Shown piece after piece: positions 1-8,965 of a stretch of 64,000 bases of DNA; positions within the stretch are counted from its first letter, which is position 1; the number at the start of each line of letters is the position of its first letter. A model generated the notes under the pieces. It saw only the letters and a list, made by a program, of their open reading frames with translations. It searched no databases and was not told where the DNA came from. A program made the translations under genes and the position numbers. Origin of the DNA: Fulvivirga lutea (GTDB lineage Bacteria; Bacteroidota; Bacteroidia; Cytophagales; Cyclobacteriaceae); contig NZ_CP070608.1 in the NCBI RefSeq assembly GCF_017068455.1, positions 3,205,488 through 3,269,487 of the forward strand, read 5' to 3'.

Positions 1-72
1 AATGGTGATTTCCCACAAGACACCAAAAGAAAGTTGACTGAGATTAAGTTGAGGGGAATCGGCAACAGCTAA
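1..72 (+). CDS. C-terminal tail of an unidentified protein (partial)
   Basis: Reading frame 1 is open from the first base to a TAA at 70-72 and encodes a 23-residue basic tail ending in ..KLRGIGNS. The frame is open and has plausible codon use, so this is probably the end of a gene that starts upstream of the window. Too little is visible to name the family, and the open frame could be chance. Confidence 0.4.
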   Translation, partial: NGDFPQDTKRKLTEIKLRGIGNS

Positions 73-146
73 AGTAAGATTAGAATTGTAGGTTTTGAAA
101 ATAAAAAGCAATTGATAGATTTGCCGATATTTTCAACATAAACCCT

Positions 147-767
147 ATGAAATCTAAACTATTTACAATTACATTTTTAATTATTGCTATTAATTCTCAG
201 GCGCAAAATCCCATTGGGATTGGCTTAAAAGGTGGATATGGAAGCTTTAGCCAGGATTATCAGTTCAAGCAGCCTCCTGGAACCGTGTTTGCTGCAGGTC
301 CAGATGACTATTCTTATAATGTCTATCATTTTGGAGCATTTAGCTTAATACCATTAAGCAAGAGATTTACATTTCAACCTGAACTACTGTACAGCGAAAA
401 AGGATCATATATTAAATCAGCGCCTTTGGCTAACTTTCAACTTCACTACATTGATCTCCCATTGTTAATGAGGATTAACTTTGGAGCATTTAGTATCTAC
501 TCAGGTCCTCAGTTTGGTTTTTTAGCTAAAGCAGAAAACGGCCTTGGTGATGATATAAAAGACGGATTTAAAAATACTAGTATTTCAATTGTATACGGTT
601 TTCAAGTTGATTTTGGCTTCGGCTTAATAATTGGCGGTAGGTTTGATAAAGGTGTATCGGATATTAGCAATGTAGAGGAAGGTGATTTATTTGAAACTAA
701 AGATGGAATTAAAAACCAAGGAGTACAAGCATACATTGGCTGGCAACTTTTTAAACTGAACAAATAA
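147..767 (+). CDS. PorT-family outer membrane beta-barrel protein
   Basis: The 206-residue product begins with a clear signal peptide (about residues 1-20, ending ..NSQAQ). Alternating aromatic/glycine strands follow, such as GIGLKGGYGSF near the N-terminus and FGFGLIIGGRFDKGV near the C-terminus. This is the look of the small 8-stranded PorT/OmpA-like barrels (outer membrane beta-barrel domain, PF13568 type) that are abundant in Bacteroidota. The opening motif (LKGG then Y/F-rich strands) and the phrase FQPELLYSEKG are typical of that family. It is expected in the outer membrane, but no specific function can be assigned. It stands alone, ends in a strong terminator 7 bases after the stop codon, and is not obviously co-transcribed with the next gene. 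Confidence 0.8.
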   Translation: MKSKLFTITFLIIAINSQAQNPIGIGLKGGYGSFSQDYQFKQPPGTVFAAGPDDYSYNVYHFGAFSLIPLSKRFTFQPELLYSEKGSYIKSAPLANFQLHYIDLPLLMRINFGAFSIYSGPQFGFLAKAENGLGDDIKDGFKNTSISIVYGFQVDFGFGLIIGGRFDKGVSDISNVEEGDLFETKDGIKNQGVQAYIGWQLFKLNK

Positions 768-773
768 TTTCCT

Positions 774-800
774 GACCCGCCCAACAGCGGGTCTTTTTTT
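774..800 (+). terminator. Rho-independent terminator after the PorT-like gene
   Basis: A 7-bp GC-rich stem, GACCCGC (774-780) with GCGGGTC (787-793), has a 6-base loop and is followed directly by seven T. It lies just after the stop codon of the barrel gene. Confidence 0.9.
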
Positions 801-838
801 ATAACTTTAACTTGCATTAACTTGATTGAATACATTTT

Positions 839-1450
839 ATGAAAATCCTAGCCATAGGCCGCAATTATGCTGAGCACATCAAAGAGCTAAACAATGAACG
901 TCCTTCTGAGCCTGTCATATTCACCAAGCCAGACACTGCCCTACTTAAAAATGGTGAGGACTTCTATTACCCGGATTATTCAAAGGATATCCACCATGAA
1001 ATTGAATTGGTGCTTAGAATTTGTAAAGTTGGTAAAAACATAGAGGAAAAATTCGCTCATAAGTATTACGATCAAATTGGATTAGGAATAGATTTTACAG
1101 CCAGAGACCTGCAATCAAAGGCTAAGGAAAAAGGGTTACCTTGGGCCATAGCAAAAGGATTTGACGGCTCTGCCCCTATTTCGAACTTTTTACCTTTATC
1201 TGGTTTTAAGGATATAAATAATATCAACTTTTCGTTAAAGGTTAATAATGAAGTGCGGCAGCAGGGAAATACATCATTGATGCTTTTTGGGTTCGATTAC
1301 ATGGTATCTTATCTGTCAAAGTTCTTCACATTAAAAACAGGTGATTTAATATTTACAGGAACACCAAGCGGAGTAGGACCTATTGAAATTGGACAAAAAC
1401 TGGAGGGATTTATAGAGGATGAGAAATTGTTGGAAGTTAATATTAAGTAG
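839..1450 (+). CDS. Fumarylacetoacetate hydrolase (FAH) family protein, short single-domain type
   Basis: The 203-residue protein is the small, single-domain form of the FAH family, whose members are acylpyruvate hydrolases, oxaloacetate decarboxylases or isomerases. Visible signatures are the N-terminal IGRNYAEH, the metal-binding acidic cluster HHEIELVL (E54 and E56) with D85 in GIDFTARD, and the substrate loop LPWAIAKGFDGSAP. The later LIFTGTPSGVGPI is the usual family end motif. It is too short and of the wrong subtype to be the fumarylacetoacetase of tyrosine breakdown, although hppD lies 26 kb away. Its last 32 bases overlap the start of the next gene, so the two are probably translated from one mRNA. 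The substrate cannot be told from sequence. Confidence 0.88.
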   Translation: MKILAIGRNYAEHIKELNNERPSEPVIFTKPDTALLKNGEDFYYPDYSKDIHHEIELVLRICKVGKNIEEKFAHKYYDQIGLGIDFTARDLQSKAKEKGLPWAIAKGFDGSAPISNFLPLSGFKDINNINFSLKVNNEVRQQGNTSLMLFGFDYMVSYLSKFFTLKTGDLIFTGTPSGVGPIEIGQKLEGFIEDEKLLEVNIK

Positions 1451-3311
1451 TGCGCTGTTATTTGGGCAATATTTCAACTGCTTTGCTCAGTTAGAAGCGG
1501 CCGACTATCGTAGCGAAGCGTATTACATGTTTCCAATCAAGCCGGGCACGCAAAACACGCTGGCCGGCACCATGGGTGAATTAAGATCTACTCATTTTCA
1601 CACAGGCATTGATATCAGGACTGAAGGCAGAACCGGTTTACCAGTACATGCTGCGGCCATGGGTTATATTTCCAGAGTAGCTGTTTCTACATCTGGTTAT
1701 GGGAATGCATTATATGTAACTCACCCAAACGGACACACCACTGTTTATGCCCACCTTGAGAAGTTTGAAGGACCTATAGCGGAATATGTGTTGAAAGAAC
1801 AATACAGACTTAAAACATTTGAATTAGATCAATCACTTTATCAAGGTAAGTTTATAGTACAAAAAGGTGATACAATAGCCTGGTCAGGTAATTCCGGATC
1901 TTCTGGTGGCCCACATCTTCATTTTGATATAAGGGATGAAAAGCAACAACCTCTCAACCCATTGAGTTACGGCTTTGATGAGGTTCTAGATCGTACACCA
2001 CCTATTGCAGAAAAGATAATAGCCAGAACATTAAACGAAAAGTCGCGCGTTGGCGGAGTATTTGGCCAGGAAGAATATCGCCTAAGACGTATCGGCAATA
2101 ATTACAAGCTTGATAGACCCATTCAAGCGATAGGTGAGATTGGTTTGATGCTCGATGCACATGACAAACTTGATTATTCAAGATTTAGATGTGGGATTAA
2201 TACCATGATTATGGAGGTAAATGGCACTTCTACTTATGAATACAGAATTAAGAAGTTCTCATTCGGTGAACAAAAGAATATTTACAAACATATGAGCTAT
2301 GAAGATCTATATAAAAGCGGTGAGCGTTGGCACAAACTGTATGTGGATGATGGCAATGAATTAAGATTCTATAGCTCAAATAAAAATAACGGTAAACTCT
2401 ATGTAAAAGAGGGCGATCAGTTAACTGTGAAAATTACCATGATAGATACTTATGGAAACAGAAGCCATGTTGATTTATCCATCGAAGGAAAACTATCAAA
2501 ACCATTGAGTAACCAATGGGTAAGCGGCATAAATACAGATATTCAGGAAAATATCATGATCATTTCATCGCCAAAGTCATTTGATGATAATCTTTCTCTC
2601 AATGGTGTTCCACTACTTCCCTCCTATATCACTGCAAGCAGTAAAGTATACTTGTACGATCTTAGGAAAGATTTACCAAAATTAATGGATGTGGGAGGCG
2701 AATTTATTCCACTTTCATTTAAAGAGACTATTGCGCCTAATAAGTCCTATACTTATTACAGTGATGAGGTTGACGTTTACTTTCAACGAGAGGCTTTATT
2801 CGATACACTGTATTTTGAAAGTAACTACATCTCCGATTCCATTGCCAAAAACGAAGTTTGGACAGTTGGACGCACAACAGTCCCATTAAGAAAGTCGATA
2901 AAAGTTGAATTAAAGACTGACAAAGATTACGACAGAAATTTTTCAGCCGCATATTTCTTGGATGGAAAAACACCTTACTATGAAGGCGGCAATTGGGAGA
3001 AAAATCAGATTTCTTTCTGGACCCGTAAGTTTGGAGACTTCACCATTCTTACTGATAGTATCGCACCCTATATAAGGCAAGTTAGAGTAAACTCAAATGA
3101 CTTGATGTTTAAGATAAGTGATAACCTATCCGGAATAAAGGATTTCAACTGCTATGTTAATGATGAATGGGTATTAATGCATTACGATTATAAAAGAGCA
3201 TTAATCTGGTCTGAAAAGCTCAATAAAAACAAACCTTTTAATGGAATTGTTAAGTTGATTGTTCGTGATAATATGAACAATGAAACAATATTGGAAACTA
3301 AAATTTATTAA
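1419..3311 (+). CDS. Secreted M23-family zinc metallopeptidase (LytM-like)
   Basis: The 630-residue protein carries a peptidase M23 domain at about residues 45-185. The zinc ligands are visible as H61 and D65 (HTGID) and H168 in HLH (166-168), so the catalytic set is intact. Such enzymes cut peptidoglycan cross-bridges or act on other secreted peptides. The remaining ~440 residues are beta-rich and of unassigned fold. The only start that gives a signal peptide (residues 1-24, ending FNCFAQ) is the ATG at 1419, which lies 32 bases inside the FAH-family gene. The next in-frame Met falls after the export signal. The product is probably periplasmic or outer-membrane associated. Only 5 bases separate it from the downstream peroxiredoxin gene, suggesting one operon. 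Confidence 0.9.
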   Translation: MRNCWKLILSSALLFGQYFNCFAQLEAADYRSEAYYMFPIKPGTQNTLAGTMGELRSTHFHTGIDIRTEGRTGLPVHAAAMGYISRVAVSTSGYGNALYVTHPNGHTTVYAHLEKFEGPIAEYVLKEQYRLKTFELDQSLYQGKFIVQKGDTIAWSGNSGSSGGPHLHFDIRDEKQQPLNPLSYGFDEVLDRTPPIAEKIIARTLNEKSRVGGVFGQEEYRLRRIGNNYKLDRPIQAIGEIGLMLDAHDKLDYSRFRCGINTMIMEVNGTSTYEYRIKKFSFGEQKNIYKHMSYEDLYKSGERWHKLYVDDGNELRFYSSNKNNGKLYVKEGDQLTVKITMIDTYGNRSHVDLSIEGKLSKPLSNQWVSGINTDIQENIMIISSPKSFDDNLSLNGVPLLPSYITASSKVYLYDLRKDLPKLMDVGGEFIPLSFKETIAPNKSYTYYSDEVDVYFQREALFDTLYFESNYISDSIAKNEVWTVGRTTVPLRKSIKVELKTDKDYDRNFSAAYFLDGKTPYYEGGNWEKNQISFWTRKFGDFTILTDSIAPYIRQVRVNSNDLMFKISDNLSGIKDFNCYVNDEWVLMHYDYKRALIWSEKLNKNKPFNGIVKLIVRDNMNNETILETKIY

Positions 3312-3316
3312 AAACT

Positions 3317-3766
3317 ATGGAATTAAAAGCAGGTGACAAAGCGCCAGATTTTGAAGTAAATGATCAGAACGGCAATGCTGTTAAACTATCTGACTTCAAA
3401 GGCAAAAAGGTTGTACTCTACTTTTACCCTAAAGATAATACCCCGGGCTGTACGGCAGAATCTTGTAACCTGAGAGATAATTATCAAGCTCTTCAAGCTG
3501 CAGGTTACGAAGTGCTCGGTGTAAGTACTGATAGCGAAAAGTCACATCAGAAATTTATTGAAAAGCAAAATCTACCTTTTACGCTGTTGGCCGATACGGA
3601 GAAACAAATTCATGAAAAGTATGGCACTTGGGTAGAAAAACAGATGTATGGTAGAAAATATATGGGCACGGCCCGAGTTACATTCTTAATTAATGAGAAA
3701 GGTGTAATTGAAGAAGTTATTGAAAAGGTGAAAACTAAGGAGCACGCTGCTCAGATATTAAAATAA
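3317..3766 (+). CDS. bcp: Thioredoxin-dependent thiol peroxidase (peroxiredoxin Bcp/PrxQ)
   Basis: The 149-residue protein has the full-length Bcp/PrxQ fold. The peroxidatic Cys45 lies in TPGCTAESC and the resolving Cys50 follows five residues later, the PrxQ arrangement. The N-terminal LKAGDKAPDFE and FYPKDNTPG segments are family hallmarks. It reduces hydroperoxides with electrons from thioredoxin in the cytoplasm. It is the last gene of the FAH-M23-bcp cluster and is closed by a strong terminator. A second, more divergent paralogue lies at 54258-54707. Confidence 0.95.
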   Translation: MELKAGDKAPDFEVNDQNGNAVKLSDFKGKKVVLYFYPKDNTPGCTAESCNLRDNYQALQAAGYEVLGVSTDSEKSHQKFIEKQNLPFTLLADTEKQIHEKYGTWVEKQMYGRKYMGTARVTFLINEKGVIEEVIEKVKTKEHAAQILK

Positions 3767-3785
3767 ACAGTCCGTTTACATGAAT

Positions 3786-3825
3786 AAAAGACCATTTAGA
3801 GATTTCTGAATGGTCTTTTATTTTT
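3786..3825 (+). terminator. Terminator after bcp
   Basis: An 11-bp perfect stem, AAAAGACCATT (3786-3796) with AATGGTCTTTT (3809-3819), has a 12-base loop and T-rich tracts after it. The A-rich left arm means it may also work for transcription from the other strand. Confidence 0.85.
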
Positions 3826-3880
3826 AAAACTTCACAATATCTATGTGTTCATTTACTTTAGCAGTTAAACCAACCCAATC

Positions 3881-6742
3881 ATGAAAACCAAATATATATT
3901 TTTATTCGTTTTACTATCCACCAGCCTAAGCTTTGGTCAGACAAAGCTGATTGAAAAGGTAGAGCAGAAAGAGGGCGAGATAGTTATTCCCTATGAAAAA
4001 TACGAACTGGAGAATGGCTTAACGCTGATTATTCATGAAGATCATTCTGACCCTCTAGTCCATGTAGATGTCACCTATCACGTTGGTTCAGCGCGCGAAG
4101 AGTTAAAAAAATCAGGTTTTGCTCATTTTTTTGAGCATATGATGTTTCAAGGCTCAGAAAATGTGGCTGACGAAGAACATTTTAAAATTGTAAACGAGTC
4201 CGGAGGAACATTGAACGGAACCACCAATCGCGACAGGACTAATTACTATGAAACGCTCCCAAAAAATCAGTTAGAGACCGCACTATGGCTGGAGTCCGAC
4301 AGGATGGGTTTTTTATTAAGTTCTGTTACTCAAAAGAAGTTTGAAATTCAACGTGAGACAGTTAAAAATGAGAAAGGTCAGAATTATGATAATAGTCCAT
4401 ACGGTCAGTGGAGAGAAATTAACTCAAAGGCATTATATCCCTATGGCCATCCTTATTCATGGTTAACCATTGGTATTCTTGAAGATCTTGACCGAGTAGA
4501 TGTCTCTGATCTAAAAAAATTCTTTTTAAGATGGTATGGGCCAAACAATGCTACACTTACAATTGGTGGAGATGTTGAAGTACAGGATGTAATTAGTAAG
4601 GTAGAAAAATACTTCGGTGATATTCCAAGAGGCCCTGAAGTTGAACCACTAAAGTTAGATCCTATCTCTATAGACACAGACAGATATGTTTCCTATTACG
4701 ATAAAAACATTCGATTTCCTGCGCTATTAATGACATTGCCTACTGTGCCTCAGTATCATCCTGATGAGCCTGCATTGGATTGTTTAGGTGAGATTTTAGG
4801 CACTGGTAGAAGTAGCTATTTCTATAAGAAGTTTGTAGAAACTCAAAAAGCGATACAAGCCAGTGTTTTCCACGGCACAAGCGAATTGGCGGGTGAATTT
4901 ACCATGTTTGTTTTGCCTTATCCCGGCAAATCACTCAGTGAGTTTGAAGCGGAAATGCGCCAGGCATTAGAGGAGTTCGAAAAAAATGGTGTTAAAGATG
5001 AAGATATCGAAAAGTTCAAAGCGCGATACGAATCTTCCCGTATTAACGGTTTGGCAACTGTAAGTGGTAAAGTGGCTCAACTAGCTGCATTTGAAACTTA
5101 CACAGGTAACCCAAACTACATACAGGAAGAGCTTAAAAAGTATTTAGCTGTTACAAAAGAAGATGTAATAAGGGTTTACAACAAATATGTGAAAGGTAAA
5201 CCAGCAGTTATTCAGAGTGTATTGGCAGAGGAAGATGGCCAACCAGCAAAACCTGACAATTTCGAGCCTACCATTGAAGGACCTAACCCCTATCCAACAA
5301 CAGATTATAGTGGCTTAGAATATAAAAGACCTGAGAGCAGCTTTGATAGAAGTAAACGTCCTATTCCTAGCGCAAGTCCGTTAGTATCAGTACCTGAAGT
5401 ATGGACTACTAAAATGAAGAACGGCATTAAGGTAATTGGTACTATCTCAGACGAAATTCCAACAGTAGCGATAGAGTTAACCATTAATGGTGGTCATAAA
5501 ATGGAAGCCAATATGCTTGAGAAGTCGGGTGTAGCAGAAATGACCTCATCAATGCTCACCGAATCAACGGAGAATTATACTGCCGAGCAGCTATCTGAAG
5601 AATTACTAAAATTGGGAAGTAGCATCAGTGCCTCGGTGGATGATAACACAACTACGATTACTGTTCAAACACTTGTAAAAAATCTGGAACCGACCATCAA
5701 GTTGTTTGAGGAGGTGTTACTAAGACCAAAGTTTACTGAAGTTGATTTCAATAGAGTGAAGAAGCAACAATTGGAAGGTGTTAAATCGCAACAAAAGCAG
5801 CCTTCATCCATTGCTAGTAATGTGTATCGAAGATTGATTTATGGTGATGAACATGTATACTCCGTGCCAGCATCGGGTATAGAAGAAACAGTAGAAAAAA
5901 TAACATTAGAAGATGTTAAAAATTTCTATACCAATTATTACTCACCATCATTATCTGAACTGGTAATTGTTGGGGACATCAGTAAGAATGACATCATTAA
6001 AAAACTCTCTTTTTTAACTAATTGGCAGGCCAAAGAGGTAACAATCCCTGATGTGAACGTGAATAAAAAAGTTGATCGAACAAAAATCTATTTGGTTGAT
6101 AAAGAATCTGCACCACAGTCAGAAATTAGGATTGGATACCTTACGGACATGACCTACGATGCCACTGGAGAATACTTTGAAAGCTACCTGATGAATTTCA
6201 ACCTGGGTGGCGCTTTTAACAGTAGAATTAATTTGAACCTTAGAGAAGATAAAGGCTATACTTACGGTGCAGGAATGTATTTCAGCAGTGACGATGATCC
6301 TGGACCATACACGGCCTATGCAGGAGTTAGAGCAAATGTTACCGACAGTGCTGTGTCAGAGTTTATGAAGGAAATAAAACTATATGCCGATAAAGGTATT
6401 AATGAAGATGAGCTGAGTTTTATGAAGAAATCGATAGGTCAGCGAGAGTCTAGAGCTTATGAAGCCCCTTGGCAAAAAACAGGATTCCTAAGAAGAATTC
6501 TACATTATGATCTGGATACCGATTACGTTAAGCAGCAAAACAAAATCATTGATAACATGACTGTGAAGCGTATTAATGAGCTTGCCTCTGAAAAACTACC
6601 ATACGATAAAATGAATATTGTTGTAGTGGGCGATAAGAAAAATATTGAACCTGGTTTGGCAAGGTTAGGTTATGAGATTGTTCAGATTGATGAAAAGGGC
6701 AATGTCGTAAAAGACAATACTAAAATTGATACTTCGAAATAG
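3881..6742 (+). CDS. Secreted M16-family zinc peptidase, two-domain (pitrilysin-like)
   Basis: The 953-residue protein starts with a signal peptide (residues 1-20, ending SLSFGQ). It contains two M16 half-modules. The N-terminal half bears the inverted zinc motif HxxEH as H82-F-F-E85-H86, with the third ligand Glu in the ERETVKNE region (about 159-164). The C-terminal half starts near residue 500 and lacks the motif, as usual for the inactive partner. Such enzymes enclose and degrade peptides in the periplasm, and single-chain secreted pairs are common in Bacteroidota. It stands as its own transcription unit between two terminators. Confidence 0.93.
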   Translation: MKTKYIFLFVLLSTSLSFGQTKLIEKVEQKEGEIVIPYEKYELENGLTLIIHEDHSDPLVHVDVTYHVGSAREELKKSGFAHFFEHMMFQGSENVADEEHFKIVNESGGTLNGTTNRDRTNYYETLPKNQLETALWLESDRMGFLLSSVTQKKFEIQRETVKNEKGQNYDNSPYGQWREINSKALYPYGHPYSWLTIGILEDLDRVDVSDLKKFFLRWYGPNNATLTIGGDVEVQDVISKVEKYFGDIPRGPEVEPLKLDPISIDTDRYVSYYDKNIRFPALLMTLPTVPQYHPDEPALDCLGEILGTGRSSYFYKKFVETQKAIQASVFHGTSELAGEFTMFVLPYPGKSLSEFEAEMRQALEEFEKNGVKDEDIEKFKARYESSRINGLATVSGKVAQLAAFETYTGNPNYIQEELKKYLAVTKEDVIRVYNKYVKGKPAVIQSVLAEEDGQPAKPDNFEPTIEGPNPYPTTDYSGLEYKRPESSFDRSKRPIPSASPLVSVPEVWTTKMKNGIKVIGTISDEIPTVAIELTINGGHKMEANMLEKSGVAEMTSSMLTESTENYTAEQLSEELLKLGSSISASVDDNTTTITVQTLVKNLEPTIKLFEEVLLRPKFTEVDFNRVKKQQLEGVKSQQKQPSSIASNVYRRLIYGDEHVYSVPASGIEETVEKITLEDVKNFYTNYYSPSLSELVIVGDISKNDIIKKLSFLTNWQAKEVTIPDVNVNKKVDRTKIYLVDKESAPQSEIRIGYLTDMTYDATGEYFESYLMNFNLGGAFNSRINLNLREDKGYTYGAGMYFSSDDDPGPYTAYAGVRANVTDSAVSEFMKEIKLYADKGINEDELSFMKKSIGQRESRAYEAPWQKTGFLRRILHYDLDTDYVKQQNKIIDNMTVKRINELASEKLPYDKMNIVVVGDKKNIEPGLARLGYEIVQIDEKGNVVKDNTKIDTSK

Positions 6743-6760
6743 ATAGAACTAAACTATTAG

Positions 6761-6793
6761 AAAACCATCAGCCAGCTGGCTGATGGTTTTTTT
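6761..6793 (+). terminator. Terminator after the M16 peptidase gene
   Basis: A 13-bp perfect inverted repeat, AAAACCATCAGCC (6761-6773) with GGCTGATGGTTTT (6778-6790), has a 4-base loop and ends in a run of seven T. Confidence 0.92.
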
Positions 6794-6866
6794 ATGCCAT
6801 TTTTTACGGTGATTTCAAGTCTACTTATATGAATATTTTTAACTTCGCAGCATCAAATTATTTTCT

Positions 6867-7718
6867 ATGAGCACTGCCCCTAATATCGAAGAACTTAAAA
6901 ACATTTCATCCCAGGTAAGAAGAGATATCGTACGAATGGTACATGCTGTTCAATCCGGCCACCCAGGTGGTTCTTTGGGCTGTACCGAGTTCTTTGTCGC
7001 ACTCTATTTTCATGTATTAAAACATGACAAATCATTTAACCCTGATGGTATAGGAGAAGATCTTTTCTTTTTATCCAACGGACATATTTCACCAGTATGG
7101 TACAGTGTTTTAGCAAGAAGCGGGTATTTCTCTGTTGATGAATTAAACACGTTTAGAAAGATAGACTCTCGCCTACAAGGCCACCCAGCTACTGAGGAAG
7201 GTTTGCCGGGTATCAGAATTGCTTCCGGATCCCTAGGTCAGGGCCTTTCTGCTGCATTAGGCGCTGCTCAAGCCAAGAAGTTGAATGATGACAAACACCA
7301 CGTATATGTTTTGATGGGTGATGGTGAGCAAGATGAGGGGCAAGTTTGGGAAGCAGCAATGTATGGAGCGCACCACAAAGTGGATAACATAATCGCTACC
7401 ATTGATTATAACCGTCAGCAGATAGATGGAAGTACGGATGAAGTAATGGGCTTGGGCGATTTAAAGGCCAAGTGGGAAGCATTTGGTTGGCAGGTAATTG
7501 AAAGCGAAGGAAATGATATTGAAAGCCTAATAAAATCATTAGCACAAGCCAAAGCCCTTTGCGGTAAAGGTAAGCCAGTAATCAACCTAATGAAAACAGA
7601 AATGGGTTTTGGTGTTGATTTCATGGTTGGCACACATAAGTGGCATGGTATCGCACCAAGCGATGAAGAGCTTGAAAAAGCCCTTGGCCAGTTAGAAGAA
7701 ACATTAGGTGATTATTAA
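6867..7718 (+). CDS. Transketolase, N-terminal (TPP-binding) subunit
   Basis: The 283-residue protein is the first third of transketolase. The thiamine diphosphate/metal motif runs from GDGE (151-154) to N182 in TIDYNRQQ. The substrate/TPP loop GHPGGSLG (31-38) and GSLGQGLS are also visible. The central pyrimidine-binding and C-terminal domains are encoded by the next gene, so the enzyme must be a two-chain complex in the pentose phosphate pathway. This split is normal in many Bacteroidota and Firmicutes and is not a frameshift: each half has its own start and stop, with 21 bases between them. Confidence 0.95.
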   Translation: MSTAPNIEELKNISSQVRRDIVRMVHAVQSGHPGGSLGCTEFFVALYFHVLKHDKSFNPDGIGEDLFFLSNGHISPVWYSVLARSGYFSVDELNTFRKIDSRLQGHPATEEGLPGIRIASGSLGQGLSAALGAAQAKKLNDDKHHVYVLMGDGEQDEGQVWEAAMYGAHHKVDNIIATIDYNRQQIDGSTDEVMGLGDLKAKWEAFGWQVIESEGNDIESLIKSLAQAKALCGKGKPVINLMKTEMGFGVDFMVGTHKWHGIAPSDEELEKALGQLEETLGDY

Positions 7719-7739
7719 AAAAGAAAAGAAAAAGAAATC

Positions 7740-8693
7740 GTGACTAAGCTTACATATACAGAAAAGAAAGATACCCGTTCAGGATTTGGTGAAGGTCTTC
7801 TAGAACTAGGCAAATCAAACCCTAATGTTGTAGCACTTTGTGCTGACCTTACGGGATCATTAAAAATGGATGCTTTCAAAAAGGAATTTCCTGAAAGATT
7901 CTTTCAGGTTGGTATCGCAGAAGCAAATATGATGGGCCTTGCAGCTGGTATGACAGTGGGTGGAAAAATACCATTCACAGGTACATTTGCTAACTTTTCT
8001 ACAGGTAGAGTTTATGATCAGATAAGACAATCCATTGCCTACTCGGGTAAAAATGTTAAAATCTGTGCTTCGCATGCCGGACTTACTTTAGGTGAAGATG
8101 GAGCAACCCACCAGATTTTAGAAGACCTAGGAATGATGAAAATGTTACCGCACATGACGGTAATTAATCCGTGTGATTACAATCAAACTAAAGCTGCTAC
8201 AATTGCCATTGCTGAGCATGAGGGTCCTGTGTATTTAAGGTTTGGAAGACCAAAGTGGCCCATCTTTACCCCTGAAAATCAAAAATTTGAAATAGGTAAA
8301 GCACTGCACCTGGTAGAAGGTAAAGACGTTTCCATATTTGCCACGGGTCACATGGTATGGCAAGCTATTGAAGCAGAAGCTATTTTAGCAGAAAAAGGCA
8401 TTTCTGCAGAGATCATTAACATCCACACCATAAAGCCGTTGGATGAAAAAGCCATTCTAGAGTCAGTTAAGAAAACAGGTTGTGCTGTTTCTGCAGAGGA
8501 GCACCAAATGAATGGTGGGTTGGGTGAAAGCATCGCTCAAACGCTATCTCGTAATCTCCCTACTCCATTAGAAATGGTGGCAGTTAACGATAGTTTTGGA
8601 GAAAGTGGTACACCTGAAGACCTTCTGGTAAAATATGGCTTAGGTCCACAGAATATTGTGGATGCAGCAATGAAAGCTATCAGTAGAAAGTAA
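7740..8693 (+). CDS. Transketolase, C-terminal (pyrimidine-binding) subunit
   Basis: The 317-residue protein completes the transketolase encoded just upstream. The catalytic glutamate that activates the thiamine pyrimidine ring is E61 in QVGIAEANMMGLAAG. The segment FGRPKWPIF and the C-terminal NDSFGESGTPEDLL match the transketolase C-terminal domain. Translation starts at a GTG (7740), preceded by the purine-rich stretch AAAAGAAAAGAAAAAG. The start residue is supported by alignment of the following TYTEKKDTRSGFGEGL to family N-termini. It is co-transcribed with the N-terminal subunit, which keeps the two chains in balance. Confidence 0.95.
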   Translation: MTKLTYTEKKDTRSGFGEGLLELGKSNPNVVALCADLTGSLKMDAFKKEFPERFFQVGIAEANMMGLAAGMTVGGKIPFTGTFANFSTGRVYDQIRQSIAYSGKNVKICASHAGLTLGEDGATHQILEDLGMMKMLPHMTVINPCDYNQTKAATIAIAEHEGPVYLRFGRPKWPIFTPENQKFEIGKALHLVEGKDVSIFATGHMVWQAIEAEAILAEKGISAEIINIHTIKPLDEKAILESVKKTGCAVSAEEHQMNGGLGESIAQTLSRNLPTPLEMVAVNDSFGESGTPEDLLVKYGLGPQNIVDAAMKAISRK

Positions 8694-8809
8694 ATGTCGT
8701 TCATTACGGTACTTATTTTAACAGTTCAATCCTTCTAAATTTCACCTATCACACTTGTTTAGTTGAAATTAAATTCCGTTAATGGCGATATTTCTTAATG
8801 TCAGATTGC

Positions 8810-8842
8810 TTGCTGAGTAATACACCCGTATTGTTAACTTTA
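8810..8842 (+). promoter_or_regulatory. Possible promoter in the 272-base gap before the HisKA-like gene
   Basis: A TTG at 8810-8812 stands 22 bases before TAACTTTA (8835-8842), which matches the Bacteroidota -7 box TAnnTTTG at all but the last base. The predicted start point would leave a 5' leader of over 100 bases. Nothing else recognisable lies between 8694 and 8965. Confidence 0.25.
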
Positions 8843-8965
8843 GTACTTGAATCAATTAATAGGCATACCCTAATTCTAAGATTCTGTACCTTTTCAATGT
8901 AATTACATCCGCCAGCCTAAATAATTGATCCTTTTTTTAGTATACTTATATTGAATTTGCAAGGT

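Noticed and set aside
839-1450. FAH-family gene considered as fumarylacetoacetase paired with hppD
   Set aside because: At 203 residues it lacks the N-terminal domain of true fumarylacetoacetase and matches the short acylpyruvate-hydrolase type; it is also 26 kb from hppD.
6867-8693. Transketolase considered as a frameshifted single gene
   Set aside because: Both halves have clean termini at the known domain boundary, a stop and a new GTG start with 21 bases between, and this split is standard in many bacteria.
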